DNA from: Dromiciops gliroides
Taxonomy: Eukaryota > Chordata > Mammalia > Microbiotheria > Microbiotheriidae
NCBI RefSeq assembly: GCF_019393635.1
Contig: NC_057863.1
Span: 646,388,660-646,452,659, forward strand
Direction of reading: 5' to 3'
DNA length: 64,000 nt
How positions within the stretch are numbered: position 1 is the first letter of the stretch; each line of letters begins with the position of its first letter. The translations under genes were made by a program, and so were the position numbers. Shown here one piece after another: positions 22,658 to 33,847 of this stretch. Under the pieces are notes generated by a model. The model was not told the origin of the DNA. It searched no databases and was given only the letters and a program-made list of their open reading frames with translations.

Positions 22658-23035
22658 GCTTATTTTATTTTTTATTTTATTTATTTGTTCATTTATTTAT
22701 TTTGATATTATTTTATTTTTTTCCATTTACATGTAAAGATAGTTCTCAACTTTTGTTTATATAAGCTTTCCAATTTCAGGTTTTTCTCCCTCCCTCCCCT
22801 CCCTCCTCCGTCCCCTAGATAGCAGGTAATCTGATATAGGTTATATATATATATATATATATATAACATTAAACATACTTCTGCATTAGTCATAGTATAG
22901 GAGAAAAATCAGAGAAATGAGAAAAAACCTCAAAATAGAAAAACAACAGCACCAAAACCAAAAGAAATAGTATGGTTCAATCAGCATCTATACTCCACAG
23001 TTCTTTTTTTTTTTTCCTGGATTTGGAGATTTTTT
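22658..23035 (-). mobile_element. L1 3' end inserted in the L1 5' UTR
   Basis: 5'-truncated young L1 3' end: a T-rich start, the acatgtaaagatagttctc motif, the CCCTCCC tract and an (AT)n run, ending in the 'ctccacagttc' segment that also occurs at 59.05 kb. Confidence 0.85.
22843..22865. repeat. (TA)n microsatellite
   Basis: About eleven TA units inside the inserted L1 3' UTR. Confidence 0.9.
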
Positions 23036-23599
23036 AAAGTTGAGGTCTCCTCTGGGGACACCAGGGTCCCTGTTTCAAGCTTCTTGTGCTGGTATATAGG
23101 GGCTGTGTCACTGGCTCTTTATACTGAGGCCTCTATGGGTTGTAGATTTTTCACTGCCCTAGACTTCCTTTCCGAGCATGCTGGGATCAGTAGGCATTCT
23201 GGCGCCTGTCCTGTGGGTATCCCTCCAGCTGGCAACCTGCCCTCTCGGCTGGTGCAGGTGGGTTTTGCCATTGGTCTGCTGCACCACTGGCTTGTTGTGC
23301 CAGGATTCAAGGGCCTCAGTTGCTCGGCTGTGTCCCACAGCTTCCTGCTGATTTGCCCCACCCTCTCCTGCATGCTGCACTGCAGTGAGCTGAGCCTCCC
23401 TTTTGCCCGAGTGAGACCGACCTTTCCTGAAGTCTTCTAAATCATCTCTGGTTGGAAGGCTGTGTCTCTCTGTCTCTTTGCAGGTTCTGTAGTTTCAGAA
23501 TCCATTTAGATGCTTGATTTAATGTTCTTTTTGAGGGAACAGGAGAGCTCAAGCAATTTGCTGGCTACTCTCCACCATCTTGGCTCCGTCCTCCAACAA

Positions 23600-24379
23600 A
23601 GCTATTTTAAAGTTGTGTTGAGCTCAGTTTTGTTGGAAATTTTCCTGTCTGATTACCAGCATCCACACATCAACTCCTGAAAAGACTTACATTCCATAAC
23701 TACACCCAGAGGACATCTGAGAAAAGACTTTCAAAGACTTTAAACGAACAGTTTTGTTTTGTTGATTTTTATTACCTTCTGTTGTTATGTACACCATTTG
23801 TAATATGTATTCTCTGCAAAGGCCCTCCCTTCACAGGCCAATGTCAAAGCACCAGTTCATGAGGGACCGCCCCTCTGGAAAAAATTTCCTCTTTCTCCTC
23901 CTTCTATATTGCAATTAACATATTGTTTGTTAGCATAGGGTATCATATTCTGTTATTTTTGACTGTTTCATCAAGGAAACACCCCATGTTTCTTGAAGAA
24001 ATAAGGGGGGGACTGTAATGATTAGAATGATGCCACCTGCTGAAGACTTACTATAGGAAATCTTCTCCATGAGGAGAAGGTGCCTAAGGGCAAGACAATT
24101 GGCTTTTCTTTGGCATCAGGAAGTGATGTTTGCTTGTGGGAGGAAGAGGGGGTGAGGCTGGCGCTCTCGCTTTTTTTCATGAGGACTCTGGTGGAGAGTG
24201 GAGCTAAAGATGCGCTCTCCCTTTGATAGATACATGAATCTAGGCCTTTCTCTCTCCACCAAATTCTTATTCTCCTTAATAAATGCTTAAAAGTCTAAAC
24301 TCTTTCTAAAGCTTATAACTTATTGGCAACCAGTCATTAGACATTTTAGACAGACTAGCTAGAATTTTAGCCCCTTACA
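23600..24379 (+). mobile_element. ERV 3' end: internal edge, purine tract and 3' LTR
   Basis: Internal sequence from about 23620 runs into a purine tract (ataaggggggga near 24001-24012). An LTR at 24014-24379 follows, beginning TGTAATGATTAG and ending CCCCTTACA, with AATAAA in cttaataaatgc near 24277. The 366-bp LTR matches 33424-33847 (+) and 46172-46530 (-). The upstream part of the element has been replaced by the L1. Fossil, with no coding sequence left here. Confidence 0.85.
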
Positions 24380-24381
24380 GC

Positions 24382-24770
24382 TGGATACCGTCAGAAAGAC
24401 CTGGAGGGACCTGCATGAGCTAATGCAAAGTGAAATCTACTGTATAGAAAATAACAGTAATGTTGTGAGATGTTCTGTTGTGAATGACTCATTTCTTTTC
24501 TTTTCTTTTTTTTTTTTGCGGGGCAATGGGGATCAAGTGACTTGCCCAGGGTCACACAGCTAGTAAGAGTCAAGTGTCTGAGGCCGGATTTGAACTCAGG
24601 TCCTCCTGAATCCAGGGCTGGTGCTCTATCCACTGTGTCACCTAGCCGCCCCCGACTCATTTATTTTCAGCAATGCAATGTTCCAACACAACTCCAAAGG
24701 ACTTATAAAAAATGCAATCCATCTACAGAATGAGAATTTATGGTATTTGAATACAGATTGAGTCAATTAC
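24382..24770 (+). mobile_element. L1 3' region fragment
   Basis: Decayed L1 ORF2 end/3' UTR (gcatgagctaatgcaaagtg, cagcaatgcaatg), split by a SINE. Confidence 0.7.
24488..24652 (-). mobile_element. Marsupial CORE-SINE
   Basis: Reversed SINE inside the L1 fragment, flanked by gactcattt on both sides. Confidence 0.92.
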
Positions 24771-24778
24771 TATTTTAC

Positions 24779-24873
24779 CCTGTGGTTCTAATATTTCAGG
24801 GCAATTTTCCTTGATAATTTCTTAAAAGATATTGTCCAGTCTTTTTTATGGTCATATCTTTCAGGTAGTCCCA
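24779..24873 (-). mobile_element. L1 ORF1 scrap
   Basis: Matches 22053-22143 of the larger L1 (ttccttgataatttc, ctttcaggtagtccc), so an ORF1 middle fragment on the - strand. An (AT)n run follows. Confidence 0.65.
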
Positions 24874-24897
24874 TATATATATATATATATATATATA

Positions 24898-25054
24898 TTT
24901 ATTTATTTATTTATTTTTGCAGAGCAATGGGGGTTAAGTGACTTGCTCAGGGTCACACAGCTAGTAAGTGTCAAGTGTCTGAGGCCAGATTTGAACTCAG
25001 GTCCTCCTGAATCCAGGGCCAGTGCTCTATCCACTGTGCCACCTAGCTGCCCCC
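24898..25054 (-). mobile_element. Marsupial CORE-SINE
   Basis: Reversed SINE with an (ATTT)n tail. Its head end lies within 5 bases of the inverted finger fragment. Confidence 0.92.
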
Positions 25055-25058
25055 CTGA

Positions 25059-25304
25059 TGGGTATTAAGACAAGCCCTCTGTGTAAAACAATTTCCATGT
25101 TGTTTACATTCATAACATTTCTCTCCAGTGTGGATTCTCTGATGTTTGTTAAGACTCGACTTTTGTGAAAAAGCCTTTCCACAGTGATTGCATTCATAAG
25201 ATTTCTCTCCAGCATGGATCCACTGATGTCTATCAACATTCTTCCTCCATTTGAAAGCATTTCCACATTGCTTACATTCATAAGGTTTCTCTTCAATGTT
25301 GTTG
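25059..25304 (-). pseudogene. Inverted three-finger ZNF fragment
   Basis: On the - strand it reads [34 protein letters not shown], then [16 protein letters not shown] and a decayed third finger ending QRACLNT. The KWRK and GEKSYEC combination matches fingers 2-3 of gene B ([17 protein letters not shown]) better than gene A. No KRAB exon or upstream exon is nearby, and it is bounded by a SINE on one side and an LTR piece on the other. Damaged zinc ligands in the last finger (KQHGN) support a pseudogene. Confidence 0.85.
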
Positions 25305-25375
25305 AGAGAGAAAGAGGCCTAGATTCAGCTATCCATCTCAGGAAGCCCACATTTCTGCTCCACTCTCCGTTTGGA
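25305..25375 (-). mobile_element. ERV LTR scrap
   Basis: Matches the reverse of 33660-33725 (ggcctagattcagctatc), the middle of the TGTAATGATT-type LTR. It abuts the inverted finger fragment directly. Confidence 0.75.
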
Positions 25376-25809
25376 GAGTTGCATAGACTCAGACCTATGT
25401 CAAGGACATGTTTTCTTTTTCTTTTGAAGTTAGGCAATAATGAAAATTGACCTAAGTTTGTATGGTCCAGAGAGGAATTACCCTTTGATGGGAAATGATG
25501 GTGAAATAATCTAGTCCCTTTTGAAACCTATGCCAGCTGTGTGGTAGCATTTGGCATCTGATTGAGGCCCATGTAGAGGGATCCCTGCTTGGAAATTGGG
25601 AGAGGAGGAGTCCAAGGATGCCAGTGTCTTCTTCTCCCCAGAATCAGTACTTCTATACAAGTGACAAGCCATGTCAAATACCTCATAGGAATCTGAACCC
25701 CACCCTCCTCCTGGCCCAGCTTTATTTCTAGGATCTTAGGTATTCAAAAGAGGTCAGGGCTGGTAGTTGGTTTACCTTGGGCAACTCTTGTTTCCTTTAT
25801 GAGAATCCC
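25376..25809. other. Unassigned intergenic sequence
   Basis: No gene, repeat family or strong motif recognised. Confidence 0.4.
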
Positions 25810-25964
25810 GGGGGCAGCTAGGTAGCACAGTGGATACAGCACCGGCCCTGAAGTCAGGAGGACCTGAGTTCAAATCCAGCCTCAGACACTTAACACTTAC
25901 TAGCTGTGTGACCCTGGGCAAGTCACTTAACCACAATTGCCTCACCAAAAAAAAAAAAAAAAAG
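25810..25964 (+). mobile_element. Marsupial CORE-SINE
   Basis: Full-length SINE with a pure A tail. Confidence 0.93.
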
Positions 25965-26099
25965 AATCAAGAATCCTGGTTCCCTCCCCGCCCCCCATTT
26001 ATAAGATGAGACTTGCAAAATTTCCTGTTTTCTTCCTGCAGCACCAGGGGTAGATACACCAAAGGGGATGTTTAGATGAATGATTCCTTTTACTTTTAT

Positions 26100-26238
26100 G
26101 ACTTTCCCTGAGTCACATAGCTAGTAAGTATCTGAGGTCAAATTTATTTGACCTCAGACTCTTTGACACTTACTACCTGTGTGACCCTGGGCAAGTCACT
26201 TAACCCTCATTCCCACATTAAAAAAAGAAAAGAAAAGA
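26100..26238. mobile_element. Head-to-head pair of partial SINEs
   Basis: A reversed core (26100-26147, cacatagctagtaag) is joined to a forward core (26148-26225, gtgaccctgggcaag) through the shared gacctcaga region, leaving a short inverted repeat. Neither copy keeps its tRNA head. Confidence 0.75.
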
Positions 26239-26639
26239 AAGAGAAAAAAATGTGGGCAGGAGAGCACGGGCTTTGGTGCCTGGTTCAAAGGGTGGGAGGG
26301 TCCTAGGGGCAGGCAGGCAGGACTCCTGGATCCTTCCAGGCTGTGTTAAAATCGCATTTTGTTCTGGTCTCCTGATCAGCCCCTCTTCTTCTAGTCAGGA
26401 AGTTTTAGCAGGTGTGAGAAATTAATGTTTCACTCTTAAGTCACCCAAAGTGATCCCAAAACCTTGTTTTTGTTATAGCCCACACCTGTCTTAGCGTTAA
26501 CCTGAGGTGATTGCCACCCCTCATGAACACCTCCTCTTTTTTTTTTTTAATTAGCATGTGAAGTTTTATTTAACCCTTGGCTTATTTACATGTCATATAA
26601 TATTTCGAATATTTATTGTCTTCTCCTTACATCTCTTTT
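26239..26639. other. Unassigned intergenic sequence
   Basis: Nothing recognised apart from a poly-T run near 26540. Confidence 0.4.
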
Positions 26640-26792
26640 TTCTTTTTTTGGTGTGTGTGAGGCAATTGGGGTTAAGTGATTTGCCCAGGGTCACACAGCT
26701 AGTAAGTGTTAAGTGTCTGAGGCCACATTTGAACTCAGGTCCTCCTGAATCCAGGGCCAGTGCTCTATACACTGCACCACCTAGCTGCCCCC
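26640..26792 (-). mobile_element. Marsupial CORE-SINE
   Basis: Reversed full-length SINE; the flank ccttacatctctttt repeats on both sides. Confidence 0.93.
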
Positions 26793-26926
26793 TTACATCT
26801 CTTTCTTAGCACTTAAACTTTATCTTTCATAAATCTTTGGTTGAATGGTATACATCAATACAGAAACGATGTTAATCACATTTCTTTTTTTTTTTAAACA
26901 CCTCCTCTTTGAAGAGCATATATACT

Positions 26927-27600
26927 GTGACCCCAATGGCATGAGGGATCTTTGTTCTGAGAGAGACAGCCAGATGACCATCCCTTTATTAAGAACCTGC
27001 TGGTCTTGTTAATAAAATGACTCATGGTCACACAGGAAATAAGATTGCCAAGGGGGACCTGGCAGTCCTGTCCAACCTGTTCCAAAGATCAGTGAAGCTT
27101 GACTTACACATTGTATCAGGAATGAACCACAATTCACATCTTAGAAACATGTGGCTGCAGGCACTGCTGGGCTGGATTTCCAGAGCTCATGCAGAGCTGC
27201 CCAAATGCAGAGCAGCAGAAAACCCAGAGGGGCTGCTCCCTTTGGGATGTCCATGATGTAGCCCAAGGCAGCACAGAAAGGAGCTGGTCTCTCTTCCAAA
27301 ACCCTATAAAAAGGGGACCTCAAAGTCCCCCCCCCCATCCCTCCCAAGCTGCCCCAGGGAAGCTGCTCTAACCCAGGGGAGGGGGAGGAAGCACTCTGCC
27401 CTTGACCCTTTCCCACCCCTCCCCTTCAACATCCCAGACCCCTCCATGAAGCTGTATGCTCTCTACCCCTGCCCACTTTTCTCAGCTAGTCCCCCTGCCT
27501 CATTAAAGCATGATGGCCACCCCTTCTTGCTGTCCCCATTCCATTACTGGGTACATTAAATATCCATTCACTTAGTGCTGTAAGCAGAAGGGTGAGGGTG
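26927..27600 (+). other. Promoter-like block, possibly an unclassified LTR
   Basis: Contains a good TATA box (cctataaaaagggg near 27303) and an ATTAAA signal about 200 bases further (near 27503), the spacing seen in LTRs. It begins TGTGACCCC near 26927. No partner copy is in the window, so LTR status is a guess. Confidence 0.35.
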
Positions 27601-27639
27601 AACAGTGCAGGACACTAATGGAACATGCAAGTACCAAAT

Positions 27640-28012
27640 TGAGCAATTATTTACTGCTTAAGGGGCCATTGACAAATTTTTAGTTCGAATCCATTGGACT
27701 ATTGTCTCAATCCTTCAAAGGGTTTGTGAACTTCTAAATAGGGAGGGCCCCAAGAAAACTAATAGTGCAGCATGGGGGAAACAAATTTTTCAACCAGTGT
27801 TTCTGATAACGGCCTCCTATCTAAAATATAGAGAACTGACTCAAATATATGAGCATGCAAGTCATTCCCCAATTGTGAAATGGTCAAAGAATATGAACAT
27901 GCAGTTTTCAGAAAGAAAAATTAAACTTATTTACAGCCATAGTTTTAAAAATGTTCTCAATCTCTACTAATTAGAGGAATGCAAATTAAAACTACTCTAC
28001 TGGGGCAAGTGT
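27640..28012 (+). mobile_element. Old L1 ORF2 fragment
   Basis: Decayed sense ORF2 (gtcattccccaattgtgaaatgg, aggaatgcaaattaaaac). It has no counterpart beside gene A. Confidence 0.75.
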
Positions 28013-28402
28013 CTCTTAGCACCAGACAGGGAGTAGCCAGACCTAAGTGACTTTCTTGCAAAATAATTTTATCTCCCCTTACTTCTTAGGTGTATCTGTC
28101 CTGATATCTAGTTGGTCAATCTAATGTTTAATAGTCCCTTGTTTCCTTTATATATCTGTCCTGTTACCTGGTCATTTTTGGTTTTGCTCCTCACAGGAGG
28201 AAATTCTTCTTACTTATCCTAAATCCCATGTCAGGAGGATCAAGTAATCACCAAAGGTGGAAAGCAATCCCAAAAAGAGCTTTGCAACCCGCACAACAGA
28301 GATACTCATCTTCCCTGAACACATTCTACCAGTAGGAGAGTCATTCTGACCCAATTACTTTTCTTATTCTTATAGTTCCTCATCATGTTACCTTAAAGCT
28401 GA
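28013..28402. other. Unassigned sequence up to the start of unit 2
   Basis: No recognised gene or repeat; it ends where homology with gene A begins. Confidence 0.4.
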
Positions 28403-28709
28403 ATTTTAAGTGTGTTTGGCTTAAGTTGTGGTCTACTTGTAGAGGATCAAACATCACAGCAATGGGAGAACACATCTGACTGGGAGAAACTCAGTCCAAT
28501 CCAATCCTGATTTATAGTTAACAAATAGTGTGTAGACACCCAGTTTACCCAGTATCCATTAGCTGCCAGCTCCTCAAAGTACAGGGTCCCTTGGCCCAGA
28601 TGGAGTTGGAGCACTGGGGTGGAATTTACCGGGAGGAGTTTACAATGGAAGGAGGGATCCTTGCAGTGGAGAAGAAATTCCACGTGACTGAGGGCAGGGC
28701 TTAGGGAGG

Positions 28710-28965
28710 AAGAGGCAGTCTGAGTGCTTGAGCGCTGGGCGGCCGTGATTGGAGGAAATGGCTGGACCATCCTGGGAGCCGCAGGAGCTGTGCTTTGGCC
28801 ACAGGAAGACCCTCCCCGAGTGCGTTGGGGGGTGGGGGCAGAAATAGGAAGTCTTTTCCTTGGGAATGCTCTGCCTTCCGTGGAGTCCAGATCTATTTCC
28901 TTTCTTTCCTTGCAACTGAGATCATTCTGCTTTCCGGAAGCCACCTCTGTGCATGTAGGTCACAG
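28710..28965 (+). promoter_or_regulatory. Probable promoter and noncoding first exon of gene B
   Basis: Counterpart of 4960-5207, ending CAG|GTAGGT at 28965/28966, with the TTCCGGAAG ETS-type site kept near 28933. Several CpGs of copy 1 have become TpG or CpA (gcgtgcaggtcgcag reads gcatgtaggtcacag), suggesting more germline methylation here. Confidence 0.5.
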
Positions 28966-30618
28966 GTAGGTCTGAGCTAGACTGCCCCCTGCCCCCATAT
29001 TTCCTGGCTTCTGCCGGCTGCCCTTGCCATTGGGTCTCATTCTGACCTTATTGTGAGTGTCCTCCAGGTCTGCCAGGTGCAGGTTTCCCTCCCAAGCCTG
29101 GCTCCCCGCCCCCACATCTTTTCCAGACTCCCAAGCACTTCCCAAACTTCCTGCCTCACTCTATCATTTCCCAGACTTCAGACTTTGCCCATAGGGATCC
29201 CGGAGTCCTAATCTCAGCCTCCCTATGAGAGGACCCAGGGGCTTGGGTTCCCTGTCCCCACCTCCCAGTGAGAGATGGAGTTGTCCAGCCTTCCAGGATC
29301 CCGGAGTCCGCCCTTGCCGCCCCTAGTGCTCCACCTTGGACAGTTACCAAAGTTTACCCTGTCCCCTTACCTGAACCCGTGGTCCTCGGGCCAGTTCCCT
29401 ATCAAATCCCAGGCGTGGGGCTCTGTGCTGGCTCCAGTCTCCCTCGAGGGATTCCAAGCCTAAGCTTGAGCAGAGGGTCCCAGGAGCCCTCCCTAGCTCT
29501 AGTTCGACCTCAGGACACAGTCTTCCTGCTTTCCCGGGCTCAGCTCGAGCGCTTCTGCCCCAGTGCTGTCCTATCTGCCCTGAGCCCTGTAGCTCTGCTC
29601 CCCTTCCTTCCCCAGGGCAGCTGCTCCTGCCTCCCTGCCCCCACTTCTTTCAGAGCCCTCGGGGCTGAATCCCAGACTGGATTTGGTCTCCAGGCTATGG
29701 CTTTCTCTGGTCATTGCTGGGCTGCTCCATCCCAGAGCCCTCCCCATCCTTAACCCTCCTTTGCTTCTCTCCCTCCTAGATCAGTCAGTCAGTCTGAGTT
29801 CTGTATGTTGGGGGGGAAGGGCATGCTGGGAGGGCAGAGAACTCTGCCTCAGGAGCCATGGAGGCTCTGAGTGCTCTTATCCCTCCTGGGATCCCAAGCC
29901 CCTTCTGTCTTTGGGCCTCTAGGAGAATGTGGAGAGGAGGAGGCAGAAGAGGAGGAGTAAGAGAGGGAGGGGAGTAGGCTTCTGTGCAGACCCTGTTCCC
30001 TTCCAAGCCTGCCCCTCTCTGTTGCCTCCCTCCCTCTGTAGGTTGGAGTCTCTCCCCTGAGTGAGGCCAGAGCCTTTATGACTCCTGTGGGAACTCACCC
30101 TCTCTAAATCTCTGTAGGCCAGCTTCCTCCCTAGGGAAAGAAGGGAGACATCTCCCCCTCTGGGATCCTTCTCCCTCCCCAACTCAGTCTGCAGGGGACC
30201 AAGGGTTGTCCCAAGCAGATATTGGGTCAAGTCCAGACACCAAAGTGGGAGGGACATTAGAAGAGTTTTGTTATGAGGGTCAACAAATAGCTGTCCCCCC
30301 CAGAGTATGAGCACAAAGGAGGTCAGCATGGGAGTAAGATTACAGGGTGGAGGAGATGGGCTTTTCTTTGCTGAGCTAAAGAAGAAAGGGACTTTCTAGG
30401 TGGCTCCAGGCTTTCCCATGTTTATCAGAAAGGTGTAGAATTAAAACCCTCCTGGTTAGGTATGTGTGACATTTGTCAGTAACAGCTTTGACTGTTGGTC
30501 CATTTGTGGGACCCTAAAGGCAGGGGGACACAGGAGCCTGAGATGGATAAAGACCAGAGACAAGATGGAGGAACTTACAAAAATGGAGTCAACATTGGTT
30601 CCTTTGCTACCTACACAG
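28966..30618 (+). other. Gene B intron 1
   Basis: Continuous counterpart of gene A intron 1 without the LTR and L1 insertions present there. It therefore records the empty sites for both. Confidence 0.7.
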
Positions 30619-30671
30619 GGAGCCTGGAGTTGGAGGGAATGGCCCCTGGGAGCCTCAGACCTCCACCTCAG
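30619..30671 (+). CDS. KRAB-ZNF gene B, start-codon exon
   Basis: The acceptor tacctacacag ends at 30618; ATG at 30639 and MAPGSLRPPPQ; donor CAG|GTAAGT at 30672. The coding part is identical to gene A and only the 5' UTR part differs (ctggagttgg against ctgaagctag). Ends in phase 0. Confidence 0.82.
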
Positions 30672-31652
30672 GTAAGTGCAGTCTCTGCACAGACTCTACC
30701 AACATCAGGCATTAAAACCATTTTCATAGACATAGGGGATGGTCTGTGAAGCTGGCAATACCTTCCTCATGGATTGTTTCTTCAGAAAAATAGGCATTAA
30801 GTGAAAAAAAGATGCAAAAGATGGTAGTCTAGCAGTACCAGATCCCAAACTGTACTGTAAAGTGGTAATTATCACAACAATCTTTTGCTGACTTCAGAAA
30901 GAGAGAGATGGATCAGTGGAATAGAAGAGGTACAAATTATACTATGGTAAGTGACTATGGTAAGGTAGTGTATGATAAGCCCAAAGACCCAAATTTTTGA
31001 AACAAAAATTCATTATTTGAGAAAAGCTACTGGGAAAATTGGAAAACAACATGGCAAAAAGCAACACCTCTCATTTTATGCCAAAACAAGGTCAAAATAG
31101 GTACATGATTTATGCATAAACAGTGATACCATAAACAAATTAAAGAAAGTATGGAGTAGTTTTTGTCAGATTTATGAAGAGGAAAAGAATTTAGTGCCAA
31201 AGAAGATAGGGAAAGCATTATAAAATATAAGATGATCCTTTTGATTCTATAAAATTAAACAAGCTTTTGCACACACAAGAGCAATGTAAGCAAAGTTATA
31301 AGGACAACAGAAAACTGGGGAAGAATCTTTGAAAAAGTTATCTCTGATAACTGCCTCATTTCTCAGTTACATAGAGAATGGGGTCAAATTTATAAAAGTA
31401 CAAGTGATTCCCCAATTGATAAATAATGGTCAAAGTATGTGAACACGCTATGTGAAAACAATGCTCTACATCATTATTGATCAGAGAAATGCAAATTAAC
31501 ACAACTCTGAGGTACCACCTCACACCTATCAGAGTGGCTAATATGACCAAAAAGGAAAGTGTTGGGTGTTGGGGGTGATGTGGAAAAACCGGGAAGCTAA
31601 TCCAATGTTGGTAGTTGTGATCTGATCCAACCATTTTAGAAAGGAATTTGAC

Positions 31653-31800
31653 GGGGCAGCTAGATGGCGCAGTGGTTAAAGCACCGGCCCTGGATTCAGG
31701 AGTACCTGAGTTCAAATCCGGCCTCAGACACTTGACACTTACTAGCTGTGTGACCATGGGCAAGTCACTTAACCGCCATTGCCTTAAAAAAAAAAAAAAG
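31653..31800 (+). mobile_element. Marsupial CORE-SINE
   Basis: Full-length SINE in the L1, flanked by agaaaggaatttgac on both sides. Confidence 0.94.
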
Positions 31801-31893
31801 AAAGGAATTTGACACTATGACCAAAGGGCTATAAAACTGTATACCCTTTGATCCAGCAATACCACTGCTAACTTGATATCCCAAAGATAACCC

Positions 31894-32936
31894 TGTAAAA
31901 AAATTAATTATTCATAACTATAACTAATCTGGAAAAATTATATATAATTGGATTTATGAAAAATTATGATTATATGAAAAATGATAAGTTTAGAAAAATT
32001 ATAATTGGGCCATAAGTCCTTTTGTGGTCGCCATTCAAATGTAAAAATATTTTTAAATTGACTAGCCTAATTTGGGGGGCTAATTTGACTGAAGGACTAA
32101 TCTGGGGACTTTTGACTATTTGGCTATCTGACTTCGTTAATTTAATGTGGGCCATTTATAAAGTTCTACCACACTGCTCCCAAACTGATAGACTAAAGAT
32201 TAAGAAGCCTCTTAACCAAATAATCAAAGCAGAGTTTATTTGTGAGATACTATTTCAAATTAGGAATACAGGGAAATAAAGTACAACCTGACTGCTTTCC
32301 TGCAGTCTCTTTCCACTGTGTCTCTTTCCCACCTGCTGTGCGCTCAGAACTTCTTGAATACAATAAGGGCCTTAGCCGCCTCTAGCCTCAGGGCACATTA
32401 CACTTTCCCTGGTTTGTAATAAGGTCCGTAACCTTGTCAGCCCTGTCTCTCCTTTTCCGAACTAAACTCTCCTCCATCCTTGTCTGCTCTGCTCTAGTCT
32501 TTCTAGTCTGTCCCCCCCCTGAGTCTTGTCTATCTAGTCCATCCTCAGCCTGTCCTCTAGTCCATCTCCCTTCTCCTGTCTCACTCCCAGGTCTATATAT
32601 ACCTTTTCTTCTCTCCACTCAAATCTCGGGGCTTCCTTTGCCCCCACAGACCAAGCTAATCCGCCAGCCAGAGCTGCAGCTGGCGGGGGGGGGGGGGGGG
32701 GGGGGTGCTCTCGAGCCTCATGCCTCAGCACAGGCTATCCTTCAGATAGCTCTGCTCAGGTCGGAGGGAGCTGGGGGCTTTTTTTCCCCCCAGCTGTCTG
32801 ACCTGGTGTCTTGTATAGCCCACGGGGCTTTTTCACTCAGCTGAAGCTGAGGAGGAGAGGGAGAGACCCTGAGGGCCTAAGGCTTTCTAATCTCAGCCTA
32901 AAGGTAGGGTCCCCAAATCAAAATAAATTTTCCACA
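31894..32936 (+). mobile_element. Solo LTR, second member, with 4-bp target duplication
   Basis: Begins TGTAAAAAAATT and ends TTTTCCACA, with ACCC at 31890-31893 and 32937-32940. Same family as 12911-13917: shared tatatata TATA box near 32592 and AATAAA near 32924. It carries a G-run of about 20 bases (32684-32705) that is shorter and interrupted in the other copy. Inserted into the L1. Confidence 0.88.
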
Positions 32937-33423
32937 ACCCCCAAAAGAGACCTATTTGCACAAAAAGATTTATAGCAACTCTTTTTGTGGTAGCTAACAA
33001 TTGGAAATCAGGGGGATGCCCATCAATTGGGGAATGGCTAAACAAGCTGTTGTATATGATGGTGATGGAATATTCTTGTGCTATAAGAAATGACAAGCAG
33101 AATGATTTCAGAAAGGCCTGCTGGAAAGACTTATAGGAACTGGTGTATAGTGAAGTAAACAGAACCAGGAGAACATTATGCACAGAGACAGCAATATTGC
33201 TTGATGAAGAACTATGAATGACTTAATATTTCTCAGCAATGCAATGATCCAAAATAATCCCAAAGGACTAATGATGAAGCAAACTATCCCCCTCCAAAGA
33301 AAGGACTGATATTGATTGAACAATGACTGAAGAATGCTGGTTTTCACTTTCTTTCATTTTCTCTTTTATTCCTGTCTTCTTATATAAAATGACTAATATA
33401 GAAATCTTTTCCATAACGTTCCA

Positions 33424-33847
33424 TGTAACGATTGGAATGACGCCACCTGCTGGAGAGTTACTGTAGAAAAGCTTCTCCATGAGGAGACAGTGTCTGAGGG
33501 CTAGTCATGCGGGTTTTCTTTGGTGTCAGGAAGTGACATTTGCTCGTGGGTACTGTCTATCAAAACTACCAGCCAATTAGCTTGGAGCTGTGTGTTCCTA
33601 TTTTCACAGGAGGAAGGGGTGAGGCTGGCTCTCTTGCTCTCTTTGGTGAGGACTCTCCTGGAGAGTGGAGCAGAAATTAGGGCTTCCTGAGATAGCTGAA
33701 TCTAGGCCTCTTTCTCTCTCTGTTCACCAAATTCTTATTCTCCTTAATAAATGCTTAAAAGTCTAAACTCTTGCTAAAGCTTATAATTTATTGGCAACCA
33801 CTCATTAGATATTTTAGATAGACTAGCTAGAATTTTAGCCCCTTACA
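33424..33847 (+). mobile_element. Solo LTR of the TGTAATGATT type
   Basis: Begins TGTAACGATTGG and ends CCCCTTACA. It has AATAAA in cttaataaatgc near 33744. About 60 bases longer than the copy at 24014, with extra sequence near 33550-33610. L1 3' UTR sequence lies on both sides, so it is an insertion in the L1; the target duplication is not clear. Confidence 0.8.

Larger units (their letters stand above)
20598..23594 (-). mobile_element. 5' half of an L1, with ORF1 and complete-looking 5' end
   Basis: On the - strand the element starts at 23594 with a YY1-type site (CCAAGATGGTGG when read on -) 10-20 bases in, as in mammalian L1 promoters. It continues through a 5' UTR (with another L1 inserted), ORF1 (about 22651-21455), an inter-ORF purine-rich stretch (about 21460-20870) and the start of ORF2 (20865-20598). 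The rest of ORF2 is missing. It matches 62.70-64.0 kb of the other L1 closely. Confidence 0.9.

Noticed and set aside
23084-23440. 118-codon frame on the + strand and overlapping frames on the -
   Set aside because: It lies in the GC-richer L1 5' UTR, which keeps chance frames open.
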